The notes under the pieces were generated by a model that made no database searches, had not been told where the DNA came from, and saw only the letters and a list, made by a program, of their open reading frames with translations. Shown here one piece after another: positions 24,403-32,725 of a DNA stretch of 64,000 nt. Origin of the DNA: Lutispora saccharofermentans. GTDB lineage: Bacteria > Bacillota > Clostridia > Lutisporales > Lutisporaceae. Position numbers and translations under genes: made by a program. The stretch covers positions 124,001-188,000 of the forward strand of contig NZ_JAJEKE010000004.1 of the NCBI RefSeq assembly GCF_024363565.1. The letters are read 5' to 3'. Position 1 is the stretch's first letter; every line of letters starts with the position of its first letter.

Positions 24403-26775
24403 CTATTCACTCTCAATCAAAAATCGGCTTTGCTTGCCCATATAAAACAGGGCCAGCCTATGCAATGCCCTTGTCGATGCGATATAGAGCAATTTTTTAT
24501 CGTAGGCAGATTGATAATGCATATCGTCAACATCATAAACAAGGACAGCATCGAACTCTAATCCCTTGGCCATATAAATGGGGGTAATAAACGTGCCGGA
24601 TAGCTCCGTAATATAGGTGTCATCCATTAAAACCACATCTATCGAATCGTTTATTCTGCTGTACAATGCGGCTGATTCTTTCAAGCTCTTACACAAGATG
24701 CAGATGGATTTATAACCTTGCTCTTCCATGCTTTCGATAAACTCTTTTAATCCCTCGTCTAAATCCGCTCGATTGGCACCGGATATAATTTCGGGCGGAA
24801 CACCATCTCGGCTGAAACATTCCTGTTTTACCGGCGTATCATTGAACGAGACTTCATTCAGCGGGGGATTCAACCCTCCACTGAATGTTAGCCGAGTCCA
24901 TACTGGACTTAACCGCCCTTGGCACCCGCCGTCTATAGAGGCCGGGGTCTTAGGGCGGGTTAGTTCAGTGATAAATTTTGTGCTGAAAGCGATAATCTGA
25001 TTGGTACAGCGGAAGCTCTTCGATAATGTAAGCAATGCAGATGATTTTTTATCTAAAATTCGCTCCACATCCTCATAGAAGGTCAATGCAGTTTGTTTTT
25101 CAATCGTCTGATTGACATCGCCCAAAACCGTATATTTTGCTTTAGGAAATAATAAATTCAAGATTTCAAAATGAATCGGATAATAGTCCTGCACCTCATC
25201 TATGACGACCTGCTTTATATTTTTATAGGAATCACAGCCGGCCAATTTTATCTTCAAAAATGTAATAGCCAAAGCATCCCCATATTGGGAGCTTTTGAGC
25301 GATAACAATTCATCTGTCTGCAGTCTGATCTCTTCCATATTTTCCGGCAGTTCCAATCCCTTTGCCAGAGCATAAAACAGGCTTTTATCATGGAACATTT
25401 TGCGGTAAAGAGCTTCGTAATCAATTTCCGTAAATTTGCGAATATAGGCAAGCAAGATTCTGTTTTCTCTGATGGAAAGCATTCTTGCAAACGCCTGGGA
25501 TTCATAGATATGGTCTGGATATTTATCTATAAACCGTTCCAGCTCTGCAAGGCGGAATTTGTTTTCTTCCCGGATTTCCTTCAGAATCATCGTTTCTATT
25601 CGCTTTAGCCTTAAGGCAATCGGTGTCCGGGCATCCCCATTGAGCAGTTTTGCTTTTAATAAATGCCTGTCAAAAAGCTGTTGATGGTTATAGGCAACAT
25701 CAGCGAAGGGAATCAATTTGCGTTCATAGTAAGCCACAAGTCTCTTCAACATGGTGACAAACGTATTGGAAGCCTTGAACTCCATGCTGGATTTCATCAA
25801 ATATTTTTGTGTGCCGATAGTACAAGTGATAAGCTTTTCAAAAAACTGGTTTCTTGTTTGAGCTGCTTGAAAATCCTTTCCAAATACCTGATTGCATATT
25901 TCCTCAAAAGCCAAGGTTTCAACATTGTCCTCCCCAAGCTCCGGCAGGACATTTGAGATATATTTTGCAAACAGGGCATTTGGCGAAAGGATTGCAATGT
26001 TATTTGATGACAGCTTTGATGACAGCCCCTGATACATCAAATATGCTACGCGGTGCAGGGCTACCGATGTTTTGCCGCTTCCCGCCACACCCTGAACCAT
26101 TAAAAGCTCATTCTTAGAATCGCGGATAATGATATCCTGGTCTTTCTGTATGGTTTCCACGATGCTGGTCATCCTGGACGAAGCGTTTTTTGACAACAGC
26201 TTCCTTAGAAATTCATCAACAATTTGTACATTGGCATCAAAGAAGTATTCAAATTTTCCCCGCTTTATCTCGTATTGGCGTTTTAGTGAAACATTGCCGC
26301 GTATAATGCCCCCGGGCGCTTGATACTGCACCTGACCAAGCTCATAACGATAGAAAATGCCAGCGATAGGTGAACGCCAGTCAAATACATACATGTTATG
26401 CGTATCATCATCAATCAGAGAGTAACGGCCAATATATATTTTCTCTTTTTCTTGCGTATCGGCTTCGCTGAAATCAACACGGGCAAAGTAAGGGGAATCC
26501 TGCATCTTCTCCAGCTTTTGTATTTCATTAGTTCCGGCAAGATAAGATGCTGTTTTCATATTCAGTTCTTCTAAATATTGAGATATTTCTACTACATTGT
26601 CAAAATCGTCCGATGAATGCGCGGCTTCATCCCACATTTCTTTTCTGGACGAGAGAAGGTTGCCCCTGCTGCGCTCACTGGTTTCAAGCTTTTTTTCCAG
26701 CTGTGCTTTTACCAGTGCAATGGTTTTTTGAAAATACTCCAGTTCCTTCGCTAGCTCCCGTTCATAATTTTGCAT
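24403..26775 (-). CDS. helD: HelD-like superfamily 1 helicase (RNA polymerase recycling factor) carrying an inserted repeat
   Basis: A 790-residue UvrD-like ATPase of the HelD type. An N-terminal coiled-coil (MQNYERELAKELEYFQKTI...) is followed by Walker A MVQGVAGSGKTSVALHRVA, Walker B VVIDEVQDYYPIHFEIL, and the final motif YIASTRALHRLALF. HelD proteins are known to dissociate stalled RNA polymerase, and some confer rifamycin tolerance. Residues 604-645 (ELTRPKTPAS ... NPPLNEVSFN) are encoded by a 134-bp palindromic element, between the SFRCTNQIIAFSTKFI segment and the following beta-strand segment; HelD homologues have a short loop there. GGAGGGG overlapping the tetR stop provides the ribosome-binding site, so translation is coupled. 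Confidence 0.88.
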   Translation of the reverse strand: MQNYERELAKELEYFQKTIALVKAQLEKKLETSERSRGNLLSSRKEMWDEAAHSSDDFDNVVEISQYLEELNMKTASYLAGTNEIQKLEKMQDSPYFARVDFSEADTQEKEKIYIGRYSLIDDDTHNMYVFDWRSPIAGIFYRYELGQVQYQAPGGIIRGNVSLKRQYEIKRGKFEYFFDANVQIVDEFLRKLLSKNASSRMTSIVETIQKDQDIIIRDSKNELLMVQGVAGSGKTSVALHRVAYLMYQGLSSKLSSNNIAILSPNALFAKYISNVLPELGEDNVETLAFEEICNQVFGKDFQAAQTRNQFFEKLITCTIGTQKYLMKSSMEFKASNTFVTMLKRLVAYYERKLIPFADVAYNHQQLFDRHLLKAKLLNGDARTPIALRLKRIETMILKEIREENKFRLAELERFIDKYPDHIYESQAFARMLSIRENRILLAYIRKFTEIDYEALYRKMFHDKSLFYALAKGLELPENMEEIRLQTDELLSLKSSQYGDALAITFLKIKLAGCDSYKNIKQVVIDEVQDYYPIHFEILNLLFPKAKYTVLGDVNQTIEKQTALTFYEDVERILDKKSSALLTLSKSFRCTNQIIAFSTKFITELTRPKTPASIDGGCQGRLSPVWTRLTFSGGLNPPLNEVSFNDTPVKQECFSRDGVPPEIISGANRADLDEGLKEFIESMEEQGYKSICILCKSLKESAALYSRINDSIDVVLMDDTYITELSGTFITPIYMAKGLEFDAVLVYDVDDMHYQSAYDKKLLYIASTRALHRLALFYMGKQSRFLIESE
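24841..24974 (-). mobile_element. 134-bp palindromic element inserted in frame within helD (copy A)
   Basis: Read on the coding strand it begins ttatcactgaactaacccgc and ends cgttcaat. It has weak terminal inverted repeats (ActGAACtA versus AttGAACgA) and three internal hairpins: 5' arm aacccgccct with agggcggtt, a short agtcc/ggact, and a 3' arm attcag...ctgaat. It encodes 42 residues in the helD frame without a stop. The same element, same orientation and same entry frame, lies in the phosphodiesterase gene at 52121-52254. Confidence 0.85.
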
Positions 26776-26781
26776 AGGAAG

Positions 26782-27381
26782 TTACCCCTCCTTTAAAGCC
26801 AGAGTAAAAAAGGTTACGGAAGTTTCTGCAATATGCTTTTTGAGCATTTCGCTATCTTGTATTAACCCTCTGCCGTTTATGAAGTTTGACACTTCACCGA
26901 CTATATAGCAATGCACATCATGCAGAACGCTGTGTATGCGTTCCCGGGCAGGAGCGTCAGGATAAATGCCCAGCCAGATGCCTTCCAGTATTTCAACCAT
27001 CGTTTTTACTGCTTTTTCTGTAGTAATTTTATCCTGCTCCGGCCGCACATCATCAATATAATCAAGCCACGCAAGACGGAACCAGCCCTTGTGATCTAAA
27101 TAAAGCTCCGACAAAGAAAAATAGAACTGATAAAGTTTGAGCTTATCATCCTGTATGCTTTCAAGCTCCAGAGCTATCTTATCGATAAACTGATTTTCTA
27201 TTTCCATATGCGCTTCCCATAGCAAGTCGTTAAAAGAGGGAAAATAATTATATAAATTCGTGTGAGCGCATCCAAGAACACGCGCAATTTCCCGCAGATT
27301 TACGCTCCTGATATCGCTTTTGTCTTTGAGCAAATCCAGTGCGGTTTCAATAATTTGTTCTTTTGTTATACTTTTTTTCAT
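26782..27381 (-). CDS. TetR-family transcriptional regulator
   Basis: A 199-residue regulator. The N-terminal helix-turn-helix is IIETALDLLKDKSDIRSVNLREIARVLGCAHTNLYNYFPSFNDLLWEAH. The C-terminal ligand-binding domain is helical and unspecific by eye. ATG 27381 is chosen because AGAGAGG lies 8 bases upstream and the longer frame would run into the operator. A perfect 34-bp palindrome directly upstream suggests autoregulation. It is the first gene of the tetR-helD-ACP-like operon, so it probably senses the compound (possibly an RNA-polymerase-targeting antibiotic) against which HelD acts. Confidence 0.88.
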   Translation of the reverse strand: MKKSITKEQIIETALDLLKDKSDIRSVNLREIARVLGCAHTNLYNYFPSFNDLLWEAHMEIENQFIDKIALELESIQDDKLKLYQFYFSLSELYLDHKGWFRLAWLDYIDDVRPEQDKITTEKAVKTMVEILEGIWLGIYPDAPARERIHSVLHDVHCYIVGEVSNFINGRGLIQDSEMLKKHIAETSVTFFTLALKEG

Positions 27382-27394
27382 GGCAAACACCTCT

Positions 27395-27428
27395 CTAATT
27401 ACCACCGGTAATTACCGGTGGTAATTAG
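27395..27428. promoter_or_regulatory. Perfect 34-bp palindromic operator upstream of tetR-helD
   Basis: The left half CTAATTACCACCGGTAA is followed by its exact reverse complement. It lies 13 bases upstream of the TetR start codon, the place where a TetR dimer would block its own transcription. Confidence 0.85.
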
Positions 27429-27512
27429 AGTTTACATCCGTTTTGGGCAAATGTCAATAGCCCTGTTTTCTTATGCTAATTTGATTTTTATCTTCGCATC
27501 TCAGTAAAAAAT

Positions 27513-27541
27513 AAGGCACCGTTCGATTTGAACGATACCTT
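27513..27541 (-). terminator. Terminator of the AraC/GyrI gene
   Basis: On the minus strand AAGGTATCGTTC pairs with GAACGGTGCCTT (one mismatch region) around AAATC, then a T-rich tract. Confidence 0.65.
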
Positions 27542-27665
27542 GTTTATAGACATCTTGCTCGGCATTGCCCATATAGCATTTTGTTTTATACTGTCCTATG
27601 GAGGACTGCCTTAACCGGCTTTTTATCTCACTGAATAACTATATTGGCTGCATTTTAATCTTCTA

Positions 27666-28505
27666 TTATCTCTTTTTTACCGGTATCCAGATCTCGCTGA
27701 CATAATCTTCGCTCTGGTTATCCCCATCGCTATATAACTCGATATCATAATCCGGAATTAATTCATATTCTGATTGGGGAAGCCATTCACTGTATATTCT
27801 TTTCCATGTATTCTGAATGGTACGGGGCATTGGTCCGATACATTTAAAAACCGCCCATGTATATGCCGGAATCCTCAGCTTTTCAAAGCCTTCCGGCACT
27901 TGGTCATCATCACCGCATTCGCAGCCTATACCATAACGAAACTCTTTAGTACCCGTCTTTTGTTGTTCACAAATCCCAAGCATAGGGCATACAGTCTCAT
28001 GTAAACCATCTGCAAAATATTCAGACCAGAACTTAGGAATTTCTTGCAGGCTGCTTTCCGAAGTAAAATATCTTGTTTTCGCAATGACAGTGTATTCCTC
28101 TCTTTTAACGATCTTATAATCCATAATACTACCGCCCTCCAATTCAATTTTAATGATAAGACGATTAAAGGATTTTAGATTAGAGCCTTCCCTTTTTGCT
28201 TGAATTGGGGTTATTCCATGGAATCTGCTGAATGCTTTTGTGAAGCTTTCAGGCGTATCATATCTGTACTTCAAAGCGATGTCGATAACCTTTGCCTTTG
28301 ACATTATCAGCTCCTGCCCGGCCAGAGAAAGGCGCCTGCTTCTTATATACTCTCCGACTGTCATTTGAGTCAGCAAACTAAACACTCTCTGAAAGTGAAA
28401 GCTCGATGAATAGATATGCTCCGCTATGTCTTCACAGCTTAAATCCGTAAGCAAATTCTCTTCTATATAACCTATTGCTCTATTAAGGCTTCGTATCCAA
28501 TCCAT
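27666..28505 (-). CDS. AraC-family regulator with GyrI-like ligand-binding domain
   Basis: About 279 residues. An N-terminal AraC double helix-turn-helix (IGYIEENLLTDLSCEDIAEHIYSSSFHFQRVFSLLTQMTVGEYIRSRRL ... PESFTKAFSRFHGITPIQAKR) is followed by a GyrI-like effector domain (YTVIAKTRYF ... WKRIYSEWLPQSEYELIPDYDIELY). The architecture resembles Rob and BltR-type multidrug-sensing activators. ATG 28505 has GGGGAG 8 bases upstream; the longer frame upstream has no family similarity. The gene is divergent from the ECF S-component gene. The target is not evident. Confidence 0.85.
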   Translation of the reverse strand: MDWIRSLNRAIGYIEENLLTDLSCEDIAEHIYSSSFHFQRVFSLLTQMTVGEYIRSRRLSLAGQELIMSKAKVIDIALKYRYDTPESFTKAFSRFHGITPIQAKREGSNLKSFNRLIIKIELEGGSIMDYKIVKREEYTVIAKTRYFTSESSLQEIPKFWSEYFADGLHETVCPMLGICEQQKTGTKEFRYGIGCECGDDDQVPEGFEKLRIPAYTWAVFKCIGPMPRTIQNTWKRIYSEWLPQSEYELIPDYDIELYSDGDNQSEDYVSEIWIPVKKR

Positions 28506-28700
28506 TCGATCATCTCCCCACAAACATACGATACCAATTTTCCTGGCATTTTTCCTGTCATAGAATGCTTTGATTTGTCTTGCAAGATAGCTCCAAAAGG
28601 CGATATGTTTCTTGACATTTATATACCTCGTGCTATACTGATAATAACCGTTAACTGTAGTTAACCTGCTTATAATTTTAAACTCATAATCAGTAAAACT

Positions 28701-28760
28701 ATACCACGAAGGTATATGCTTTCTCAAGGGAAGCATTTGCTTTGTGGTATTTTTATTTTT
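28701..28760 (+). promoter_or_regulatory. Hairpin-plus-T-tract leader before the ECF S-component gene (candidate attenuator or riboswitch)
   Basis: ATACCAC (28701-28707) pairs with GTGGTAT (28744-28750). Inside, AAG/CTT and ATGCTT/AAGCAT pair with small internal loops, and then a T-rich run of ten bases is followed immediately by the GGAGG ribosome-binding site at 28761. This is a terminator at the exact place where a vitamin riboswitch would act. I do not recognise a known class. Confidence 0.55.
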
Positions 28761-28773
28761 GGAGGAAATTATA

Positions 28774-29295
28774 ATGAAAAAATCATCGACTCAAAGACTC
28801 GTTCTCGCAGGGCTATTTACAGCCATAGGAATTGTTCTTCCTTTTGCATTCCATGCCCTATCCCTATCCGGCTCCATATTTCTGCCCATGCATATTCCCG
28901 TCTTATTATGCGGACTTATATGCGGCTGGAGGCATGGATTAGCTGCAGGAGCTGTTATACCGTTATTGTCAAGCGTTCTGACAGGAATGCCTCCCCTTTA
29001 TCCCGTAGCCATATCCATGGCTTTTGAGCTTTCGGCCTATGGTGCAGTCATAGGATTGGCATCAAAGAAGGTCAATGCCTTTGCTGCACTTGTAATCGCA
29101 ATGCTCTCCGGCAGAGCGGTATCGGGAATTGCCAATGTGCTTTTGCTCAGCCTGTCGGGGAAATCATATGCCTGGTCCGCATTTTTGACAGGCGCCTTTG
29201 TAACGGCTCTCCCCGGAATCATCATACAGCTCATATTGATTCCCTTAATATATGCTGCTGTCCAGAAAAACAAGCACCTGGAAAGGGTGATATAA
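28774..29295 (+). CDS. ECF transporter S component (vitamin/cofactor-binding membrane subunit)
   Basis: A 173-residue protein with about six transmembrane helices: LVLAGLFTAIGIVLPFAFHAL, then MHIPVLLCGLICGWRHGLAAGA and further segments. The HIPVLLCGLICG segment and its length fit a substrate-binding component of an energy-coupling-factor transporter. It would share an EcfAAT module encoded elsewhere. ATG 28774 has GGAGG 8 bases upstream. The substrate is not determined. It is followed 3 bases later by a uridine-kinase-like gene, which would fit trapping of an imported nucleoside-like or vitamin substrate by phosphorylation. Confidence 0.78.
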   Translation: MKKSSTQRLVLAGLFTAIGIVLPFAFHALSLSGSIFLPMHIPVLLCGLICGWRHGLAAGAVIPLLSSVLTGMPPLYPVAISMAFELSAYGAVIGLASKKVNAFAALVIAMLSGRAVSGIANVLLLSLSGKSYAWSAFLTGAFVTALPGIIIQLILIPLIYAAVQKNKHLERVI

Positions 29296-29298
29296 GCT

Positions 29299-29877
29299 GT
29301 GGCACAAGAGGGAATATATTCTGAGGCTATTTCCGCCATTGATGAGCTGCTAAAAGAAGGCAAAGAAGTGATAGTGGCCATTGACGGCAATAGCGGCAGC
29401 GGCAAGAGCACATTTGCCGCCCGCCTGGGCAGCCTTTATGACTGCAATATTTTCCATATGGACGATTTTTTCCTGAGTCCCGATCAAAAAACGGAGGAAA
29501 GGATGAGAGAGACCGGAGGAAATGTTGATTATATCCGCTTTAAATATGAGGTTTTAGACAAGCTTAAAAAGAACTATAGGTTCAAGTACCAAATATATGA
29601 TTGCTCCTTGGGAATCCTGACGGATTATATCAATGTTTGCCCCAAAAAGCTCAACATTGTGGAAGGTGTTTACAGTATGCATCCCACCCTGTGCGACGCA
29701 TATGACCTAAAGATTTTCCTGGGAATTGATGCGGAAACGCAAAGGCGCAGAATCCTTGAGCGCAGCGGAGAGCATATGCTGCGCCGTTTTTTGGATGAAT
29801 GGATACCTCTTGAAAATAAATATTTTTCAGACATGAACATTGTCCAAAAATGTGATTTGATATTTACATCTCGTTGA
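29299..29877 (+). CDS. Uridine-kinase-like P-loop kinase
   Basis: A 192-residue P-loop kinase: Walker A VAIDGNSGSGKSTFAARLG, lid region LEQ-like ILERSGEHMLRRFLDEWIPLENKYF, and IVEGVYSMHP near the middle. It resembles the uridine kinase/phosphoribulokinase group that phosphorylates small molecules. It starts with GTG, 3 bases after the ECF S-component stop, so it is in the same operon. It probably phosphorylates the imported substrate; identity unknown. Its 3' end overlaps the convergent DUF3842 gene by 14 bases. Confidence 0.78.
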   Translation: MAQEGIYSEAISAIDELLKEGKEVIVAIDGNSGSGKSTFAARLGSLYDCNIFHMDDFFLSPDQKTEERMRETGGNVDYIRFKYEVLDKLKKNYRFKYQIYDCSLGILTDYINVCPKKLNIVEGVYSMHPTLCDAYDLKIFLGIDAETQRRRILERSGEHMLRRFLDEWIPLENKYFSDMNIVQKCDLIFTSR

Positions 29878-30277
29878 TAATGCTCTCAACGAGCTCTACT
29901 GCCAGCTTTATATGTTCGGATAGTGGCAGGTCCCGCGAGCCTACCACATGGTTGTTGCATTTATTTACCGGAATCAATATTTTCTCGGCCTTGCTCTGCC
30001 CGATGGCCTTTGCCATAACCGGCGTAACCTCTCCCAGCATCGAGTCTGCGATGACTATGCCGATGGGGCCGATTATGATATCCGCATCGGAGCTAACGAC
30101 TACTGCGGGGTTTTCCCCTGTTGCTCCATGATCTGCTCCTGCCTTCATCATGGCAGCGGTCGCTATGCTGTTTGTGCCTATAGCTATAAGCTCAAGGGAG
30201 GGCAAGCTTTTCTTCAATTGCTCCACAAGCATCTTGCCCATTTTTCCGCCCTGGCCGTCTATTATTACAGTTCTCAT
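29864..30277 (-). CDS. DUF3842 family protein
   Basis: A 137-residue protein with a Rossmann-like start, MRTVIIDGQGGKMGKMLVEQL, then GTNSIATAAMMKAGADHGATGENP, IIIGPIGIVIADSMLGEVTP and ILIPVNKCNNHVVGSRDLPL. This is the DUF3842 pattern found in anaerobic Firmicutes, with no known function. AGGG lies 6 bases before ATG 30277. The GQGGKMG loop suggests a nucleotide ligand. Confidence 0.75.
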   Translation of the reverse strand: MRTVIIDGQGGKMGKMLVEQLKKSLPSLELIAIGTNSIATAAMMKAGADHGATGENPAVVVSSDADIIIGPIGIVIADSMLGEVTPVMAKAIGQSKAEKILIPVNKCNNHVVGSRDLPLSEHIKLAVELVESIINEM

Positions 30278-30467
30278 ATTATCCCTACTTTCCATTTATG
30301 GTCTTGCCTAGCTTTAAACATGTCAACCCACCCATGTGCACATTTTTTTGAGGCCTCAATAGTATGATAAACTCTTCCCCGGGAGGAGAGTCAATACTAA
30401 TTTTTATTTATTCCAGGAAGCTTTTGATTTGAAAAAATAGGCTTTCTCCAATAAATTCTGAATCCAG

Positions 30468-31604
30468 TTACTTGCCCAATATGCCGTCTACCTTCTTCAA
30501 AGTTTCCATAATAGGCAGGCCCTGGGGGCATGCGGCCTCGCACTTGCCGCATTCAACGCAGGCCGATGCTGCCTGGTTTCCGGTCTTTAGCCTCCTGTAC
30601 ATATCAGTCGAATATCTATCGGTTTCATACATATAAAAATCATTATATATTTCAAAATTATAAGGGATCCACACTTTATTGGGGCATGGCATACAGTATC
30701 CGCAGCCGGTACAGTCCACCTTTATCCTTGAGCGGTACTTTTCCGATACTTTCTTTATCATATCCAGTTCCTCTTGTTCTAGGGAACCGGGAAGTGCTGT
30801 CTCAGCTGTTTTGATGTTCTCTTCCACCTGCTTTGCGGTGCTCATTCCGCTTAGAACCACCGCTACCTGCTTATGGTTTAAAACCCATCTCAAACCCCAC
30901 TCGGCAGGCGTTCTCTTTATTGCCGCCTTATCCCATATATCCTTTATTTCTTTTGGCGGCCTTTTAGCCAGTTTCCCTCCCAAGAGAGGCTCCATTATCA
31001 TCACTGGTATATTCTTTGAGCCGGCATATTCTAAGCCCTCGGTACCTGCCTGGAAATTCTCGTTCATATAGTTATATTGTATCTGACAGAAATCCCAATC
31101 GTATGCATCAATTATTTCCTTGAATAAGCTTACATCATCATGGAACGAGAATCCTATATGCTTGATCCTGCCGTCTTGCAGGGCCTTATCAACAAAATCA
31201 AGGACATTGATGCCACTCAGCTTGCGCCAGTATTTTTTGTTCAAATTATGCAATAAATAAAAATCAATATAGGCTGTATCCAGCTTCTGAAGCTGCTCGT
31301 TAAGATACTTATCAAAATCCTCATATGCATTTGTCAACCATACCGGCATCTTGGTGGCAAGCTTAACCTTATCCCTATAGCCATCCTTCAGAGCCTTCCC
31401 CACTATCATCTCGCTTTTGCCTTTATGATAATTATAGGCAGTATCAATATAGTTGACTCCATTGTCTATGGCATATCTTATCAGTCTTATGCTTTCTTTT
31501 TCCTTTACATTGCCGGGATCATCACCATTCAGCGGCAGCCTCATGGCGCCGAATCCAAGAACCGAAAGCTTGTCCCCCAGTTTGTTAAATTCTCTGTATT
31601 GCAT
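30468..31604 (-). CDS. Aldo/keto reductase with C-terminal ferredoxin-type 4Fe-4S domain
   Basis: A 378-residue protein. The aldo/keto reductase barrel occupies about residues 1-280, with catalytic-type YIDTAYNYHKGKSE and IDFYLLHNLNKKYW. A C-terminal domain has CTGCGYCMPCPNKVWIPYNFEIYN and CVECGKCEAACPQGLPIMETL, two Cys clusters likely to bind [4Fe-4S] centres. This fusion is common in clostridia and is usually assigned to a reductase linked to ferredoxin. GAGGGGG lies 8 bases before the start. The substrate is unknown. Confidence 0.88.
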   Translation of the reverse strand: MQYREFNKLGDKLSVLGFGAMRLPLNGDDPGNVKEKESIRLIRYAIDNGVNYIDTAYNYHKGKSEMIVGKALKDGYRDKVKLATKMPVWLTNAYEDFDKYLNEQLQKLDTAYIDFYLLHNLNKKYWRKLSGINVLDFVDKALQDGRIKHIGFSFHDDVSLFKEIIDAYDWDFCQIQYNYMNENFQAGTEGLEYAGSKNIPVMIMEPLLGGKLAKRPPKEIKDIWDKAAIKRTPAEWGLRWVLNHKQVAVVLSGMSTAKQVEENIKTAETALPGSLEQEELDMIKKVSEKYRSRIKVDCTGCGYCMPCPNKVWIPYNFEIYNDFYMYETDRYSTDMYRRLKTGNQAASACVECGKCEAACPQGLPIMETLKKVDGILGK

Positions 31605-31734
31605 ACTTTAACCCCCTCTATAATAGATGATTGTTCGGCATTAGTATACCTCATGTCTAAATTTTACCACATATTTAATTAAATTAATAGAAAAGACAGT
31701 GCCTCTTAAAGGCGAGAAGTCACAAGGATAAATT

Positions 31735-31950
31735 GTGAACTTATCCAACAGACAAACTGAATACGGAAAGAAAACATCGTTCGTGCTGGGATTCATTCGT
31801 ACCAAAATATATGTTCCTACAGGGCTTGGTGTAAATGAGACGGAATATGTGATAGCGCATGAACGGACGCATATCAGACGCCTTGACTATCTGATAAAGC
31901 CGCTGGCTTTTCTGATCACATCCGTACATTGTCCTTATTTTTTTGCATAA
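31735..31950 (+). pseudogene. BlaR1/M56-type membrane peptidase fragment
   Basis: The 71-residue frame contains SFVLGFIRTKIYVPTGLGVNETEYVIAHERTHIRRLDYLIKPLAFL, the zinc-peptidase core (HERTH) of M56/BlaR1 sensors. Both the N-terminal membrane part and everything after the metal site are missing, and an upstream stop precedes it. It is a decayed fragment. Confidence 0.75.
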
Positions 31951-32039
31951 AACTCTTAATACCCCTTGAGAACATAAGCTATCGATGCCGAGAGTATGTA
32001 TGAAAACGGCAATAAAATTATCAATAACTGCTACGTGCC

Positions 32040-32526
32040 TGGCACCTGAGTGCTTCTCCAAGAACTTGCGCAGTTTCTTCAGGATTTTGTTTTTCCGATA
32101 GTGAAGCGTCATCTGAGGAATGTCTATTTCCACTGCCAGTTTGCGCTCTGCTCATTTCAAAGAAAAACAGCCCGCGAATCAAATTCTGTTCTTTCAAAGG
32201 CAGCATTCGTAAGTATGACATCATCCGTTCGATCATCACGGTGGTTACCGCCTGATTCTCCACGCTTTCAGATTCCGACTGCTTATTTGTCTCCAGGCAC
32301 CTTTTGTCAAGGAGAAAATCAAAAAACAAGAAGTGCAGCCATGCACTATTTTGCATTGCGCGGCAAAAATGCCGGTGGCTTTGTCCAGTATGCGAAACAA
32401 TTCAAGGATGATACGGCACAGCTTTGTGACAACATCCTCAGAGCCGTCCTCGGCATAGTGGGGATTGATATGATAGATGGTGTTGCCCTCGGTAACGGTG
32501 ATTTCATCCGCGGGGAGATTATACAC
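32040..32526 (-). pseudogene. Frameshifted remnant of a conjugative-element-type sigma factor/accessory gene
   Basis: Three reading-frame pieces line up in order: MYNLPADEITVTEGNTIY... (near 32526), then VENQAVTTVMIERMMSYLRM... (around 32250), then KNKILKKLRKFLEKH (near 32060). Together they resemble the small sigma-like proteins of clostridial conjugative transposons, broken by at least two frameshifts. It lies beside the BlaR1 fragment, so this interval is debris of an integrated element. Confidence 0.55.
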
Positions 32527-32566
32527 AACATCGCTGGTTGGGCAACATCAGCTCTGCAGATAAAGG

Positions 32567-32608
32567 GCAGACCCCCAATCCGGCACCGAGGCCGAATTGG
32601 GGGTCTGC
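32567..32608. repeat. Strong 16-bp hairpin at the edge of the degraded element
   Basis: gcagacccccaat and attgggggtctgc are exact inverted repeats, followed inward by cgg/ccg with small asymmetry. It could be a terminator relic or element end. The rest of 32527-32725 holds no gene that I can support. Confidence 0.6.
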
Positions 32609-32725
32609 GAAAGATTACGATTGCCGGGTATTCGCTTTTGCTTGACAAACACGAGGGATGAAAAGGGCGTTTTCTGCATAGAAGAAGGCAACAATGCATA
32701 TGAGATAAAACGAACTAAGTACTTT

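Noticed and set aside
24728-25000. An open frame on the plus strand opposite helD
   Set aside because: It is the antisense of the palindromic element and helD. It has no ribosome-binding site and no protein similarity.
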